Below are positions 33,820 through 46,204 of a DNA stretch of 64,000 nt, one piece after another; the stretch's first letter is position 1, and every line of letters begins with the position of its first letter. Origin of the DNA: Rattus norvegicus (Eukaryota; Chordata; Mammalia; Rodentia; Muridae); assembly GCF_036323735.1 (NCBI RefSeq), contig NC_086024.1, positions 70,734,924 through 70,798,923 on the forward strand, given 5' to 3'. The notes under the pieces are model-generated. The model was given only the letters and a program-made list of their open reading frames with translations, had not been told where the DNA came from and did not search any database. The position numbers were made by a program, and so were the translations under genes.

Positions 33820-36475
33820 TGCCTAGCTATGTATGGAAGAATGAAACTAGCTTTATATCCCTTACCCTGAAAAAAACGAATTACATATTATCAAGGACGT
33901 TAGCAAATCAGATATACTGAACCTGATAAGGGCAAAATAGATAATGTGTGTAAACTTACAAGTACAGGTAAGGGCTTTCTGAACAGTACAATAGTGTATG
34001 TATTAAGGACAATAATTGATGAATTAAACTACATAAAACTAAAAAACATTCTGTACAACAAAGGAATACATTATTCAAGTAAAGAGGTAGCCTGCAACAG
34101 GGTAAAGAAAATTAAAACTGCACTAGCTGAAAACGTGAACAGAGCTTAATGATTTACAATATATAAAGGAGTGAAAAATATACACGCCAAGAACACATCC
34201 AATTAAAAATGGTGCTTAGAACCAAACAGAGAATTCTATAAAAATAAAAGACAATGGCTGGGAAAAATGTATTTCAAACCTTCGATATTCTTAAACATCA
34301 GGGAAATATAAATTATAACTATTTTGAGACTTTGTCTTCTTCAAGGGAGAATGGTCATGACACTGAAAACAAATGCCTACAGTTGCTGGCATACATTTGT
34401 GGAAAGAGTAGCACCTGTTTACTCCCATGGCATACAAACTGGTACAACCACTAAGATATCAGAGTAGTTTTCTCAAGAAGCCAGGATTAGATATGTCACA
34501 CACACAAAAAAACTTGATTACATTAACAATATTCAGAAAATAGAAAAAAATAGAAATAGCCTAGATGTTATCAACAAATGAACAGATAATAAAACGTTAT
34601 ATCTATACCATAACATATTAAGCTTATAAAAATGGATGGAGCAAAAGAAAAACATTCTGAGTGAACTAATTCAGACTCCAAAAGACCAGCATCACATTCA
34701 TTTTCTCTTTTGTTGATATTAGGATTGAGTCATTAGAAATTTGGAATTTATTTGGAGTATTTACAGAGGTCAGCAAATAAGTACTTGGTTATGTAGAGTA
34801 TCTTTTCAAGGAGAAAAGAAAGAAGACAGTGATAAAATGGTAGAAAAAGTGGTAATGGAAAATAAAGAGCAAAATATATGCTGGGATTTGCTTGGGAATG
34901 GGAGGGCAGGCCAGAAGGGGGAATGTAGGAAGGGAGAATTAATAATGTATTAATTCTGAAATGTCATAGTAAAACTACTACTTCAAAATCTCCCAAAAAT
35001 ATACACACCATATCCTTATATAAAACAGTTTCTATGTGGTTGCTCTATAAATGGGAAATGATGTCCTTTTTGAACAACAAAGCACACAAATGAAAAGGCC
35101 CAAGTGGATAGTTGGTTACTTTCTTTGGAGGTGCTGGACAAAATTCCACAGACCTTAAAACATTGTAGGTTTCTACCATTGCTATTGATTACCTTTAAAA
35201 CTGGATGATTTTACTGAAGACATGACATATTTGAGTAACAAAGTACGAAGAATTCTAGATGATATCAATCTGGAATCTTCATCTCTACTTCATCTACTGA
35301 ATGAAGCCTTCATTCTTCTGGAAAATGCTAAGCGCGGAGGAGAAATGTAACTATCGATCTTTAACAACCAAGAGGAATTTCAAATACAATAATATACAGC
35401 ATTTTACAACATACACAGCAATGAAACAGTAACACATATGCTATTGGGTTAATGAACCAAATTCCCATTGTACCAAAAAAATGCTCCACAAAATGATACC
35501 CTTAATTTGGCACAATTAACACTGTCAGCATCTGTAGCTCTCTGTAGTTCAGATGTTCTAGAAAACAATCTACTACTTACTGAATTTCTCAAATCTCCTC
35601 AGAGTAGTTTCTTTTGCCATAGGTAATATTAACCCAGAAATCCAGACTTGGTTAAAGTGTGCAGAATTGGATGCTGTGAAGTACTAAGCATATATATTGG
35701 ATCTCTCACTTAGGTACCATATTCCTGAGCAGCTACTGGCACCAAGAAGAACTCATGATCACTCTAACTCCAAAAATCTCAGAAGAAAATAACATTATAA
35801 ATGATTGTCTAAATGATAAGCAAATACATTAGTAAAATATTGAGAAATCTGTATCTTTCTTTCTAGTCTCTGAGATCAGTGCAGGAGAATATAGTAAGGG
35901 ACATAAGTAGTTGATGACCTCAGGAAAAAAGAATGTAGTCACATGCACAAAATCTGTACAAGTTCAAGCTAGATGAAGTTCTACCACAGAGCAGTGTGCT
36001 GGTCACATTTTCTCGGCCTAGATCAAGAGCTATTTTCCACAAAAAAGATAGATTTTTTTGTATATTCAGGGAATGGATATTAGTATTAGTTTATTCTCTC
36101 CTATGTTATACCATATAGAAACCATAGTTTCTCCCCCCACCACCACCTATTCCCTCCCTATCCACTTCTACTCCATTTTCCTTCAGAAAGGGCAGCCTTC
36201 CTAGGCATATGAACAAAATATGGCATATCAAACTGAATTAAGATTAGTTACCTCCCTATTATTTTAAGAGTGTGGTCCTAGTAACTGAAGCACACCAGTG
36301 GATGGCCACAGAGTAAACATAAAAATAAAACTAACGACTGCATGTCATTTAAAAAAATAAATACCCAGAGCTGGTTGGGTATGGAATGTATATGTGTGGG
36401 TGTTAAGGATAAGTATGTGCATGATCAAAATATGAATATATGCAATTCTTTAAGAAATAAAATATCTCTAACTTT
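33820..36475 (+). mobile_element. Old murid L1: ORF2 end and long 3'UTR
   Basis: Highly diverged sense ORF2 (GGGCTTTCTGAACAGTACAA near 33970, AGTTGCTGGCATACATTTGT near 34380, the TACAACCACTAAGATATCAG block near 34450) followed by an extended 3'UTR of an old type (CAAAATTCCACAGACCTTA near 35140, CTACTGGCACCAAGAAGAAC near 35735). After an antisense Lx insert at ~36060-36335, the terminal block GGAATGTATATGTGTGGGTG and ATATGCAATTCTTTAAGAAA completes the 3' end near 36475. No frame is intact. Confidence 0.65.
36060..36335 (-). mobile_element. Lx-type L1 3'UTR fragment inside the older L1
   Basis: The + strand reads CTATTCCCTCCCTATCCACT, CTTCAGAAAGGGCAGCCTTC, ATATGGCATATCAAACTGAA and AGTGTGGTCCTAGTAACTG, the antisense blocks of Lx-type 3'UTRs. 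It interrupts the 3'UTR of the + strand old L1. No clear duplication is visible. Confidence 0.6.
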
Positions 36476-37089
36476 TTAATCATCTTTGTGTATCAGACGC
36501 AGCTACAGAAATAACAGCTTAAGCATATATAGTATGTTGAGAAAATAAAGAAATTTTAATAATGAAAAGCTTTAATGTTTCTATTATAAGATTTTAAGCT
36601 AATAATAAACATTATGGTGATAAGTTGAAACTGGTAAGTATAATAAGATCAGTAAATAATTTATTTCAATGCTAAAAGTAAAATTCTTTATAAAAGAATT
36701 TTATGTGGAGAAGAGAAACAAAGAGAAAGAGGGAAGAAGATAATGAGGAGCAAGTGAAGGAGAGGTCATGGTTAAATTTGTATAAAGTTCTTTACCCACA
36801 TTTTACATTTATTTTTAACTTAAAAGATTTTATATGGCTCATTAATCTTGTGCATGTTCTATTGGAAGCATGTAATTAACCACATATATCAGGATAAAAT
36901 ATACATTTTAGTCAAATCCATATACTTCCCTTAAACTTTTCCCTAGAATGCTACACAAAACTATCGTCTAATATTTTCTTGAATTTCATGTTCTACAGAG
37001 AAAACTTTGTTTCTTGTAACTTTTTCCAAAATGTATTATTTTCTCAGTATTCATTAAATGTATATAAGCATACATTTTTATTTCATCTG
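36476..37089. other. Unassigned AT-rich interval with a GA-rich patch
   Basis: Nothing identified; purine-rich at 36700-36770. Confidence 0.5.
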
Positions 37090-38256
37090 TGATCTTAACT
37101 CCAGGACATGGGTTTCTCTCTCACTTATACCCAAAACATTACCTAGCGGGAATCAAAATGGTAGCATAGTAAATGACATCCTTATTCACTTTTGACTTGT
37201 GCTTCATAATGCAGTTCTGCAATGCACAGAGAAAGCTGAGTATGTGAGAGATTGCAATGAAAAAGGCAATATTCAAAGCTGAAGGGTCCAAGTGAGGATG
37301 CAGTCACACTTGGGAGGGAGAAGAAAGCAACCACAAGGGAGGAGGGAGGGAAAAGGGAGGTATATGGGATGGAGTGGGAGGAGAGGGAAACATGATCTGG
37401 TGTTGGGTGGGGGGAAAGAACTGAAGCCCTGAGGGCCAGCAGAAAGAATGGAAACAGGTGGACTCAGGAGGAAGGAGGTTGGGAGGACCCTGTAGAATGT
37501 ACTAGAGACCTGGAAAGTGAGAGATTCTCATGACTCAAAGTGGGGGACCCTAGATGAAAATCCCAACAGTCAAGAGAGGGAATTTACTGAATACACCTCC
37601 AGCAGAAAGACAGGGCATGAAGTAAGGGATGGGGTTGCTATCCCACAGGCAAAGCTCTGACTCATAATTCTTTCTGTCTGAAAGAATTGTAGGGATGAAA
37701 ATGGAGAAGAGCCTGAGGAAAAGAAGGTTCAGTGTCAGGTCAAAAGTGGATTCTAGCTAAAGGGGAAGCCCCAAGACCTGACACCATTACTGAGTCTATG
37801 GGATGTTCAGAAAAAGAGATCTATCATGACTGCCCTATAAAAGACCCAAGCACCTGGAAGAGTCAACTACAGATGTGTGCACTCAACCAATGAGTAGAAA
37901 CTGCTGACCCCTCTGGTTGAATTATGGAAATGCAGGAGGAAACTGAGGAGGAGCGCAACCATATAGGAGGATCAGCAGTCTCAATTAGCCTGGACCACTG
38001 AGATCTCTCAGACACTGATTCACCAACTAGACAGCATACACCAGCTGTTATGAAGCTTCCAACACATATACAGCAGGGAACTCCTTAGTCTGTGTTCAGT
38101 CAAAGAAGATGCACCTAACCTTCAAGAGACTGGAGGCCTCAGGAAGTTTAAAGGTCTGGTGGGATGGGAGGGCCTGGAACATCCTAATGAAGACAGGGTC
38201 TGTGGGTGGGATGTGGAACTACTGGGGAATTAACTTGGAGGGGAATAAAATCTGGA
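37090..38256 (+). mobile_element. Lx-type L1 3'UTR
   Basis: Over 1.1 kb of sense 3'UTR: the long purine tract (37310-37500), ATAATTCTTTCTGTCTGAAA, AAAAATGGAG-type block near 37700, CACTGAGATCTCTCAGACAC near 38000, ACACATATACAGCAGGGAAC near 38065, and the terminal GGGGAATAAAATCTGGA at ~38240-38256. Its tail seems to resume at ~41741 (TCTGAGTGTAAAAATAAAT), beyond the L1 that interrupts it. Confidence 0.8.
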
Positions 38257-38730
38257 TGCAGTTTTCTGGTTTCTGCCTGCTCCTGGAGCTGACACTGCCC
38301 ACAGCTCTCTGTGCACAAATCCCATGGGGGAGAGAACTGGACACTCAGAAGTGCAGACAATACTGAGAGCTCAGAGGAGACAACCACTTCTGCTCACATA
38401 CCTGGCCCAAGAGGAACTGTCTAGATCCCTCTAACACAGGAATCTAGGGGCAGTCAGGGAGAGTGCTCATCCATTGTCTGCTTGCACCCAGAGCAGAAAC
38501 CAGATGTCAGGAGTGCTCATACACATGAGAGCAGAGGTAGGACCACCACTTCTGCTTTGCGGGAACTGCCAGGTTTCTGTCTGCACGCAGAGCTGGAAAG
38601 GTCTCACAGCTATCTGACCCCAGGTCCTGCTAGGAGAAAACAGGTCTACAGGAGTGCTGACACACAGGCTTACAAGAGGGTCAAGTCACGGTCAGAGACA
38701 GCAAGACCAGCTAACACCAAAGACAACCAC

Positions 38731-39809
38731 ACGGTGAGAGGCAAGCAAAGGAACCTAAGCAACAGAAACCAGTACTACATGTCAACATCAGAGCCTAGTT
38801 CTCCCAAGAAAGCAAATACGAGATATCCCAACACACCAGAAAACCAAGATTTGGATTTAAAATCACATTGCATAATGATGATAGAGGACTTTAAGAATGA
38901 CATAAATAATTCCCTTAAAGAAATACAGGACCACACAGGTAAACAAGTAGTGGTCCTTAAAGAAGAAACACAAAAATACCTTAAAGAATTACAGGGACAC
39001 AACCAAACAGGTAAAGGAATTGAACAAAACCATCCAGGATTTAAAAATGGAAATAGAAATAGTAAAGAAATTACAAAGGGTGAAAACCCTGAAGATAGAA
39101 AATCTAGGAAAGGGATCAGGAGTCATAGATGCAAGAATCACCAACAGAATACATGAGATAGAAGAATCTCAGGGATAGAAGATACCATAGAAAATATTGA
39201 CACAACCATCAAAGAAAATGTAAAACACAAAAAGCTCCTAAACCAAAACATCAAGAAAATCAAGAATACATTGAAAAGCTCGAATCTAAGAATAATAGAA
39301 GAGAGTGAAAATTTCCAACTTAAAGGGTCATTAATATCTTCAACAAAATTATAGAAGGAAACTTCCCTAACCTAAAGAAAGGGATGCCCATAAACATGCC
39401 AGAAGCCTACAGGACTCCAAATAAATTGGACCAGAAAAGAAGTTTCTCTTGCCACCTAATAGTCAAAACACTAAATGCACAAAACAAAGAAAGAATATTA
39501 AAAGCAGTAATGGAAATAGGTCAAGCAACAAATAAAGGCAAACCTATAAGAATTACACCAGACTTCTCACCAGAGACTATAAAATCCACATCTTGTGCAG
39601 ATGTCATACAGACCCTAAGAGAACACAAATGCCAGTCCAGGCTAGTATGTCCAGCAAAACTCTCAAATAACTTAGAAAGTGAAACCAAGATTCATGGCAT
39701 AACCAAATTTACACAATATCTTTCCACAAATCCAGCTCGACAAAGGATAATAGATGGAAAACTTCAACACAATGAGGGAAACTCTACCCTAGAAAAAGCA
39801 AGAAAGTAA
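38731..39809 (+). pseudogene. L1 ORF1, start codon lost
   Basis: The family start ATG has become ACG at 38731-38733 (ACGGTGAGAGGC for ATGGCGAGAGG). The basic N-terminus, the Ser/Asn-rich stretch and the Leu/Lys/Glu-rich coiled coil follow, read open to about 39156 with a shift in its last part; the RNA-recognition and C-terminal domains lie in a separate open stretch, 39384-39809 (RTPNKLDQKR early, RPIRITPDF-like block as KPIRITPDFSPE). Frame breaks between 39010 and 39384 separate the halves. RNA-chaperone function cannot be retained. Confidence 0.88.
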
Positions 39810-39849
39810 TCTTGAAAAACAAACTCAAAAGAATAGAACCATAAACAGA

Positions 39850-41265
39850 ATTTCACCTCTAACAACAAAAATAACAGGAAGCAGCAATCACTCTTCCTTG
39901 ATAGTCCTTAACATCCATGGACTCAATTCCTCAGTAGAAAGACAAAGACAAACAGACTGCATATGTAAAGAGGACCCAGCATTTTGCTGCATACAGGAAC
40001 CATACCTCAGAGACAAAGACAGACATCACCATAGAATAAAAGACTGGAAAACAATTTCCAAAGCAAATGGTCCCAAGAAACAAGCTGGAGTAGCAATTCT
40101 AATACCAAATAAAATCAAACTTTCAACCAAATGTTATCAAAAAAAGATAAAGAAGGACACTTCATATTCATCAAAGGAAAAATTCACCAAGATGAACCCT
40201 CAATCCTAAATACCTATGATCCAAATGCAAGGACATCTACATTCGTAAAAGAAACCTTACTAAAGCTCAAGTCACAAATTGAAACTCATGCAATAATAGT
40301 AGGAGACTTCTACATCCCACTCTCATCAATGCACAGATCATGGAAAAAGAAATTATACAGAGACATACAGAAAATAACAGAAGTTATGAACCAAATGGAT
40401 TTAACAGATATCTTTAGAACATTTCATACTAAAACAAAAGAATGTTCCTTCTCAGCACCTCATGGTATCTTCTCCAAAATTGACCATACAATCAGTCATA
40501 AAACAGACCTCAAATTATATAAAAAGACTGAAATAATCCCACACATCCTGTCAGATCACCACAGATTAAGGCTGCTCTTCAATAACAATACATACAACAG
40601 AAAGCCCACATACACATACAAGTAAAACAACACTCTACTTAATGATAACTTGATCAAGGAAGAAATAAAGAAATTAAAGATGTTTTGAATTTAATGAAAC
40701 GGCAAGGCATACCCAAACTTATGGGACACAATGAAAACAGTGTTAAGAGGAAAACTCATAGCTCTGAATGCCTCCAAAAACAAAACAAAAACAAAAAACC
40801 AAAAAGAAAAACCAAAAAAAACAAACAAACAAACAAACAAAAAACAGGAAAGAGATACATTAGCAGCTTGACAACTCATCTGAAAGCTCTAGAACAAAAA
40901 GAAGCAAATACACCCAGGAGGAGTAAACAGCGGGAAATAATCAAACTCAAGGCTAAAATCAACCAAGTACTAACAAAAGAACTATCCAAAGAAAGAATAA
41001 AACCAGGAGATGGTTCTTTGAGAAAGTCAACATGATAGATAAACCTTTAGACAGACTAACCAGAAGGCACAGAGTATCCAAATTAACAAAATCAAAAATG
41101 AAAAGGGAGACATTATAACAGAATCCAAGGTAATTCAAAAAAAATCATCAGATCCTACTACAAAAGCCTATATTCAACAAAACTGGAAAATCTGGAGGAA
41201 AGGGATAATGTTCTAGACAGATACTAGGTAGCAAAGTTAACTCAGGATAAGACAAACCTAAACAG
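39850..41265 (+). pseudogene. L1 ORF2 5' part: decayed endonuclease and linker
   Basis: Endonuclease blocks: LNIHGLNSS (catalytic Asn kept), CIQEP (catalytic Glu kept), GDFY at ~40301-40312 where the family has GDFN, so a catalytic Asn is replaced by Tyr, then LSDHHRLRL with Ser-Asp-His kept. A frameshift lies near 40131-40209. The linker (ALEQKEANTPRRS block at ~40885-40925) and the beginning of the segment before the reverse transcriptase are present; a poly(A/C)-rich expansion lies at 40770-40850. It stops where 3'UTR begins, so no reverse transcriptase is encoded. Confidence 0.85.
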
Positions 41266-41746
41266 TCCCGTATAGCTGTTCCCTGAGAGGCTCTGCCAGA
41301 GCATTACAAATACAGAAACAAATGCTAGCAGCCAATCACTGAACTGAGGAGTTACAGAAAGTTTTGAAGCAGCTGAATGGACTTACATCCCCATAAGTAC
41401 AACAATTTCAACCCACCAGAGCTCCCCGGGACTAAATAACCACTCAAAGGGTAGGCACGGACAGACCCATGGCTTCAGCTGCATATGCAGCCAAGGATAG
41501 ATAGGTTTGTTAGGCACAAATGGGAGGAGAAGCCCAAGGTCCTGCAAAGACTAGATTCCCCTGTCTCCTACCCCACTATGTAAAGGAATGTCAGGGCAAG
41601 GAGGCTGGAAGGGGTAGGTGGTTGGGGGAGAATACCTTCATAGAATAAGAGGGAGAGGGGATGGGATAGGGGTTTATGGATGGGAAACCAGGAAAGGGGA
41701 AAACATTTGAAATTTGAATAAAAAAATCCAATTAAAAAACTCTGAG

Positions 41747-41750
<4 letters not shown>

Positions 41751-41785
<35 letters not shown>

Positions 41786-41788
41786 ATA
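41751..41788 (+). repeat. (AAAT)n tail tract
   Basis: Nine AAAT/AATA units, probably the tail of the Lx copy that starts at 37090. Confidence 0.9.
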
Positions 41789-43704
41789 CACTTAAAAATA
41801 AAGAAAAGAAAAGGCACCATTTGATCATAGAAATGAGGAGTTTGGAACTTCAGTCTTAAAATAGCTATAAAAAAATGAAGTATCCAATACAAGACCAGAC
41901 ATTAGAATAAATATCTGGAAAGAAGAGTATTAACCACCACAGACAGAACAGAGATGCAAAACATCCTCCTTTCTTCTATAAAAGAAGACTGACTTTTGCT
42001 CTTCAGCACTAGTACAGAAAAGATGTAGAACATGGATAGTGTTTCACTGTGATGTGAACACTGTAGGTAAGCCTTGAAGGTAAATTTATAACAACATTTT
42101 AGGGTCTTTAATTCTAGAACATAATTGCAAATAAACTCACTATCATATTAGATGATTGGGTGAAATCTCCACCTGAGCAAATGTATTAATACTAGAATTG
42201 CAAGAACCCTTCATTTCTAATGGTAAAATTTAAAATGGACTCAGTCAGAAGGAAGCCATGATAATCCCATATGTTGAGTAGTAGATACAACTGTCTCAAA
42301 TGTTAATTATGCACAAAATTGTTAAAGAACGTGCCTGTTGAGAAACCCAGTTGAATCAGCTGTTTTATACAAGCATATATGGAGCTAGGTTTCAGTAGTT
42401 TGCTCAAGTCAGTTTGGTCCTGCACAGAATTCACAGGGAGGTTTGGCTTATTTTTAAGTTTTCCTTCCCTAAGACAGATGTGGAGACAACCATTTGTATT
42501 CATTTTCTCCTAGAATATTGGGGTTATAGTGAAGTGATTATGGGTCTGTTATTCATTCCTGTGGCTACATAGGAATATGGTACCTGAAGGAGTTTTGATA
42601 ACCGTAACAATTATTTCACTTGTTTGAGGACACTGAACTATCTTTTCAGGTCTTTTCACTTCTAAGTATAGTAAGTGCTTGTTGTTCATTTTAACTGAAA
42701 CTCAAATAGAATTTCTTGTGTTAATTGAATCTCTTTTGCAATTCTGGTGATGAAAAATAGTATATTTAAATTAACATCACTTATCCTTTCACTGTATGAA
42801 AATCATACCCTGCTCTAGCAATACAGTCCCATTTTATAACTCTCTATTTGCCAGTATTTAATTGATTCTAAGAACTGCTGATAAACAGATATTAAGCCAT
42901 TAGAAAAATAAATGTTTTAGGATAAGCATCACTTTAACTATAATTCAAAATTATTAGTCAATGTTTATGAACTAAAATTTTCTCTCTAGGAAAATCATTG
43001 TGTTGTAATATAACTATGTCATGCAAAAGATATTAAAATGTGGTTCAAATTAATGTGCTAATTAATATCATCTGATAGAATACAATTAGAGGTTTCAGAA
43101 AATACTAAGCTTCAGTTAGAAAAGTAGAAGAAAAGCATAAGACTTCTCAAGTGTATCTGAATATGTGGACTATTTTACCTAGGATTACCTCTGAGGATAT
43201 GATCATATCATTACAGTGTAGAAGAGGTAGTGTCAAATATTTTCTTCAGTTCATTTCTTTACCAGAAAACTCTATTTATCTCATTTGACTGTGTTCTTTG
43301 ACAAGGATAATGCAATATCAATTTCTTTTTTATCTTTGATAGAAATTGTTTTTATGCATAAAAATATCCTGATTATGGTTTCCTTTGCTTCTATTCCTCC
43401 AAATTCCACACAATCTGTGCCCTGGAATCTGGTTCCAATTCTTTTTTATTTTGTTTTGTTTTGTTTTTCCTTAGCAAACTTCTAAGGTATGATAGGAGAA
43501 AAAGGAGAAAATAAATAAAAGAAAATATAATAAAATAAAAAAGAACAAAAACTACCACATTGAAATTGGATAAGAGACGCCAACAGAAAGTCAGAGTGTA
43601 AGAGAAAGCACAAGAATGAGAAAATTACTCATTCATACACTCAATACTCCTATAAAAAGCACTAAACTAGAAGATAATAAAAAAGCAGATTAACTGGTCT
43701 AAGC
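41789..43704. other. Unassigned AT-rich interval
   Basis: No element recognised; T-rich and A-rich runs at 43440-43560. Short frames only. Confidence 0.55.
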
Positions 43705-44573
43705 ATGCTGGAACTTGGTTTCATTTTGGCACATCTTAAACACTTCCTTCCACCTTCAGACATTTATCATTTATTCCCTAGCCCTGTATACCTGGCTTTC
43801 TGTACATATGATCTCCCATTGCCTCCCTATTCTTTCTCACATGCAGTTTCCTCCATCCATCAATGTCCAATGACAATTTTATTTCCTCTTCTAAATGAGA
43901 TTCAAGCAACCTCCCTTGAACCCTCCTTGTCCCTTAGTTTCTTTGGGCTTATGAATTGTAGCATGGGTATCCTATACTTTATTGGTAAAATCCATTGAAA
44001 AGTGAATATACCATGTATGTCCTTTGTGTCTTTATTTCCTCACTTTGGATGTTATTTTCTAGTTCCACCCATTTGCCTGCAAAATTTCATGATATTCTTG
44101 TTTTTAATAGGCAAGTAGTTTTCGATTTTTTAAATGAACAATATTTCCTTTCTACATTCTTTGGTTGAAGGGCATCTATCTGGGTTTTTCACAGTTTCTA
44201 TCTATTATGAATAAAGCTACCATGAATATAGTTGAACAAGTGTCATTGTGGCATGGTTTCATTGGGATATCTGTCTAGGAAATAGCTGGGTCTTGGGGTA
44301 GAACAATTCCCAATATCAGGAGAAACCATGGTTATACAAGCTCATATTCTCACCAACAATATAGGTGTGCTCCCCTTGCTCCATATAACTGCCAGCATGT
44401 TCTGTCACTCGAGTTTTTGATCTCAGCCATTCTGATGGGTGTGAGATGGAATCTCAAAATCATTTTTATTTGGATATTACTAATAACTAAGGACTCTGAA
44501 CATTTCTTTAGTGTTTATTGGGCATTAGAGATCCCATTGTTGAGAATACTATTTAATTCTGTACCCCATATTT
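43705..44573 (-). mobile_element. Old L1: 3'UTR and ORF2 end
   Basis: Antisense blocks in order: 3'UTR C/T-rich stretch (43740-43930), TTGTTTTTAATAGGCAAGTA near 44098, GGGCATCTATCTGGGTTTTT near 44170, ATTATGAATAAAGCTACCAT, and the block TTTTTGATCTCAGCCATTCT near 44415. It is cut off in the GTACCCCAT block by the tail of the next L1. Confidence 0.8.
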
Positions 44574-45207
44574 TTTCTTTTATATTTTATTTATGTACAT
44601 TTCAAATGTTTTCCCTTTCCCAGTTTCCCCTCTACAAACCCCCTACCCTCCCCATGTATCTATGAGAGTGCTCACACACCCACCCACCCACTCATATGTC
44701 ACCTCCCTGGCAATCCCTTACACTAGAGCATTAAGCCTTCACAGAACCAAGGGCCTCTCATCCCACTGATGCCAGATAAGGCCATCCTCTGCTACATATG
44801 TAGCTGCAGCCATGCATCCCTACCTGTGTACTCTTTGATTGGTGGCTTAGTCCCTGTGAGCTCTGGGGATTCTGGTTGGTTGATATTGTTGTTCATTCTA
44901 TGGGGTTGCAAAACCCTTCAGCTCCTTCAGTTTTTTCCCTATATCCTCCATTGCAGTCCCAGTGCTCAATCCAACAGTTGGCTGCATGATCCACATTTAT
45001 ATTTGTCAGGGTTTGGCAGAGCCTCTCAGGAAATAACTATATAATGCTCCTGTCAGCAAGCACTTCTTGGCATCAGCAATAGTGTCTGGGTTCGGTGTCG
45101 GTATAAGGGAATATGCCCAGGTGGGGCAGCCTCTGGATGGGCTTTCCTTCAGATTCTGCTCTGCACTTTGTCCCCATATTACTTTTAGGTAGGAGAAATT
45201 CTGAGTT

Positions 45208-45221
45208 AAAAGTTGGGAAAT
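45208..45221. repeat. Target-site duplication of the ID at 45223
   Basis: AAAAGTTGGGAAAT at 45208-45221 is repeated at 45307-45320. Confidence 0.93.
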
Positions 45222-45222
45222 C

Positions 45223-45310
45223 GGGGCTGGGGATTTAGCTCAGTGGTAGAGCGCTTACCTAGGAAGCGCAAAGCCCTGGGTTCGGTCCCCAGCTCAAAAA
45301 AAAAAAAAAA
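45223..45310 (+). mobile_element. ID SINE, complete
   Basis: GGGGCTGGGGATTTAGCTCA head, GTGGTAGAGCGCTTACCTAG, B-box GGTTCGGTCCC, ending CAGCTC directly followed by a pure run of A (45296-45310). The usual final CCG of the core is absent, so the tail starts three bases early. It lies opposite to the host L1 3'UTR and is flanked by an exact 14 bp duplication, hence young. Confidence 0.95.
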
Positions 45311-46204
45311 GTTGGGAAATGAATGGGTGGTCCCAACGCTTAACCACATGCTGGGTCTAAACTCTCCATATGGTTCCTACCAGTTCTACCTCCACTGTTG
45401 GACATTTCAGCTAATCTCATCTCCTTTTGGTCCTGGAAGCCTCTTGCTTTTCTGGTATCAGGGACTTTCAGGTGACTACCCCAAGCCCCCCATCACCCAT
45501 TACTACATACCTCTACTTAATTTTCTGACTATTGTATATTATCCAGTCTCCTCCCATACCTGAATTTTCCCTGCCTTTTCCCCTCTCCCTCCTTTCTTCA
45601 GTCGCATGTCCCTCCTACCCACTACCTCTACTGAGTATATTATTACCCCCTTTTAAAAATGACTGAAGCTTCCGCACTTTAGTCTTCCTTCTTCTTGAGC
45701 TTCATATGGTCTATGAGTTGTGTCATGGGTATTCTGATATATTTGTCTAATATCCACTTATTCAGTGAGTATATACCATGTTTGTTCTTTTGTGACTGGG
45801 TTACCTAAGGATGATATATTCTAGTTCCATGAATTTGTCTAAGAAATTCATGAAGTCATTGTTTTTAATAGACGAGTAATACTCCATTTTGTATATTTAA
45901 AACGTTTTCTGTATCCATTCCTTTGTTGAGTGATATCTGGGTTGTTTCCAGTTTCTGGCTTTTTAAATGAGATTGTTATAAACATAATGGAGCATGTATC
46001 CTTGTTATATGTAGGTGCATCTTTTGGTTATTTGCCCAGGAGAGAAATTGCTGGGTCATTAGGTAGAACTATTTCCAATTTTCTGAGGAACTGCAAGATT
46101 GGTTTTCAGAGTGGTTGTACCAGCTTGCAATTCCAACAAAAATGGAGGAGGAGCATTGCTCTTTCTCCACATCCTCACCAGCATCTTCTGTCACCTGAGA
46201 CTTT

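Larger units (their letters stand above)
38257..41740 (+). mobile_element. L1 with 5'UTR, ORF1 and endonuclease but no reverse transcriptase
   Basis: Starts with ~470 bp of 5'UTR, then ORF1 (38731-39809), ORF2 endonuclease and linker (~39850-41265), and at 41265 jumps directly to 3'UTR (GTTCCCTGAGAGGCTCTGCC), ending in an A-rich tail at ~41730-41740. The reverse transcriptase and C-terminal domain, about 2.5-3 kb, are missing. The element sits in the tail of the Lx copy at 37090, with imperfect flanks AAAATCTGGA (38247-38256) and AAAACTCTGA (41736-41745) as a possible decayed target duplication. Confidence 0.85.
44574..46203 (-). mobile_element. Middle-aged L1: 3'UTR and ORF2 end
   Basis: Begins with the antisense tail and terminus (TTTATATTTTATTTATGTAC, then ACATTTCAAATG), contains a long 3'UTR (to ~45855) interrupted by an ID at 45223, and the ORF2 C-terminus (45856-46203), which stops in the Cys-rich-motif region at the tail of the next L1. 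Confidence 0.85.
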
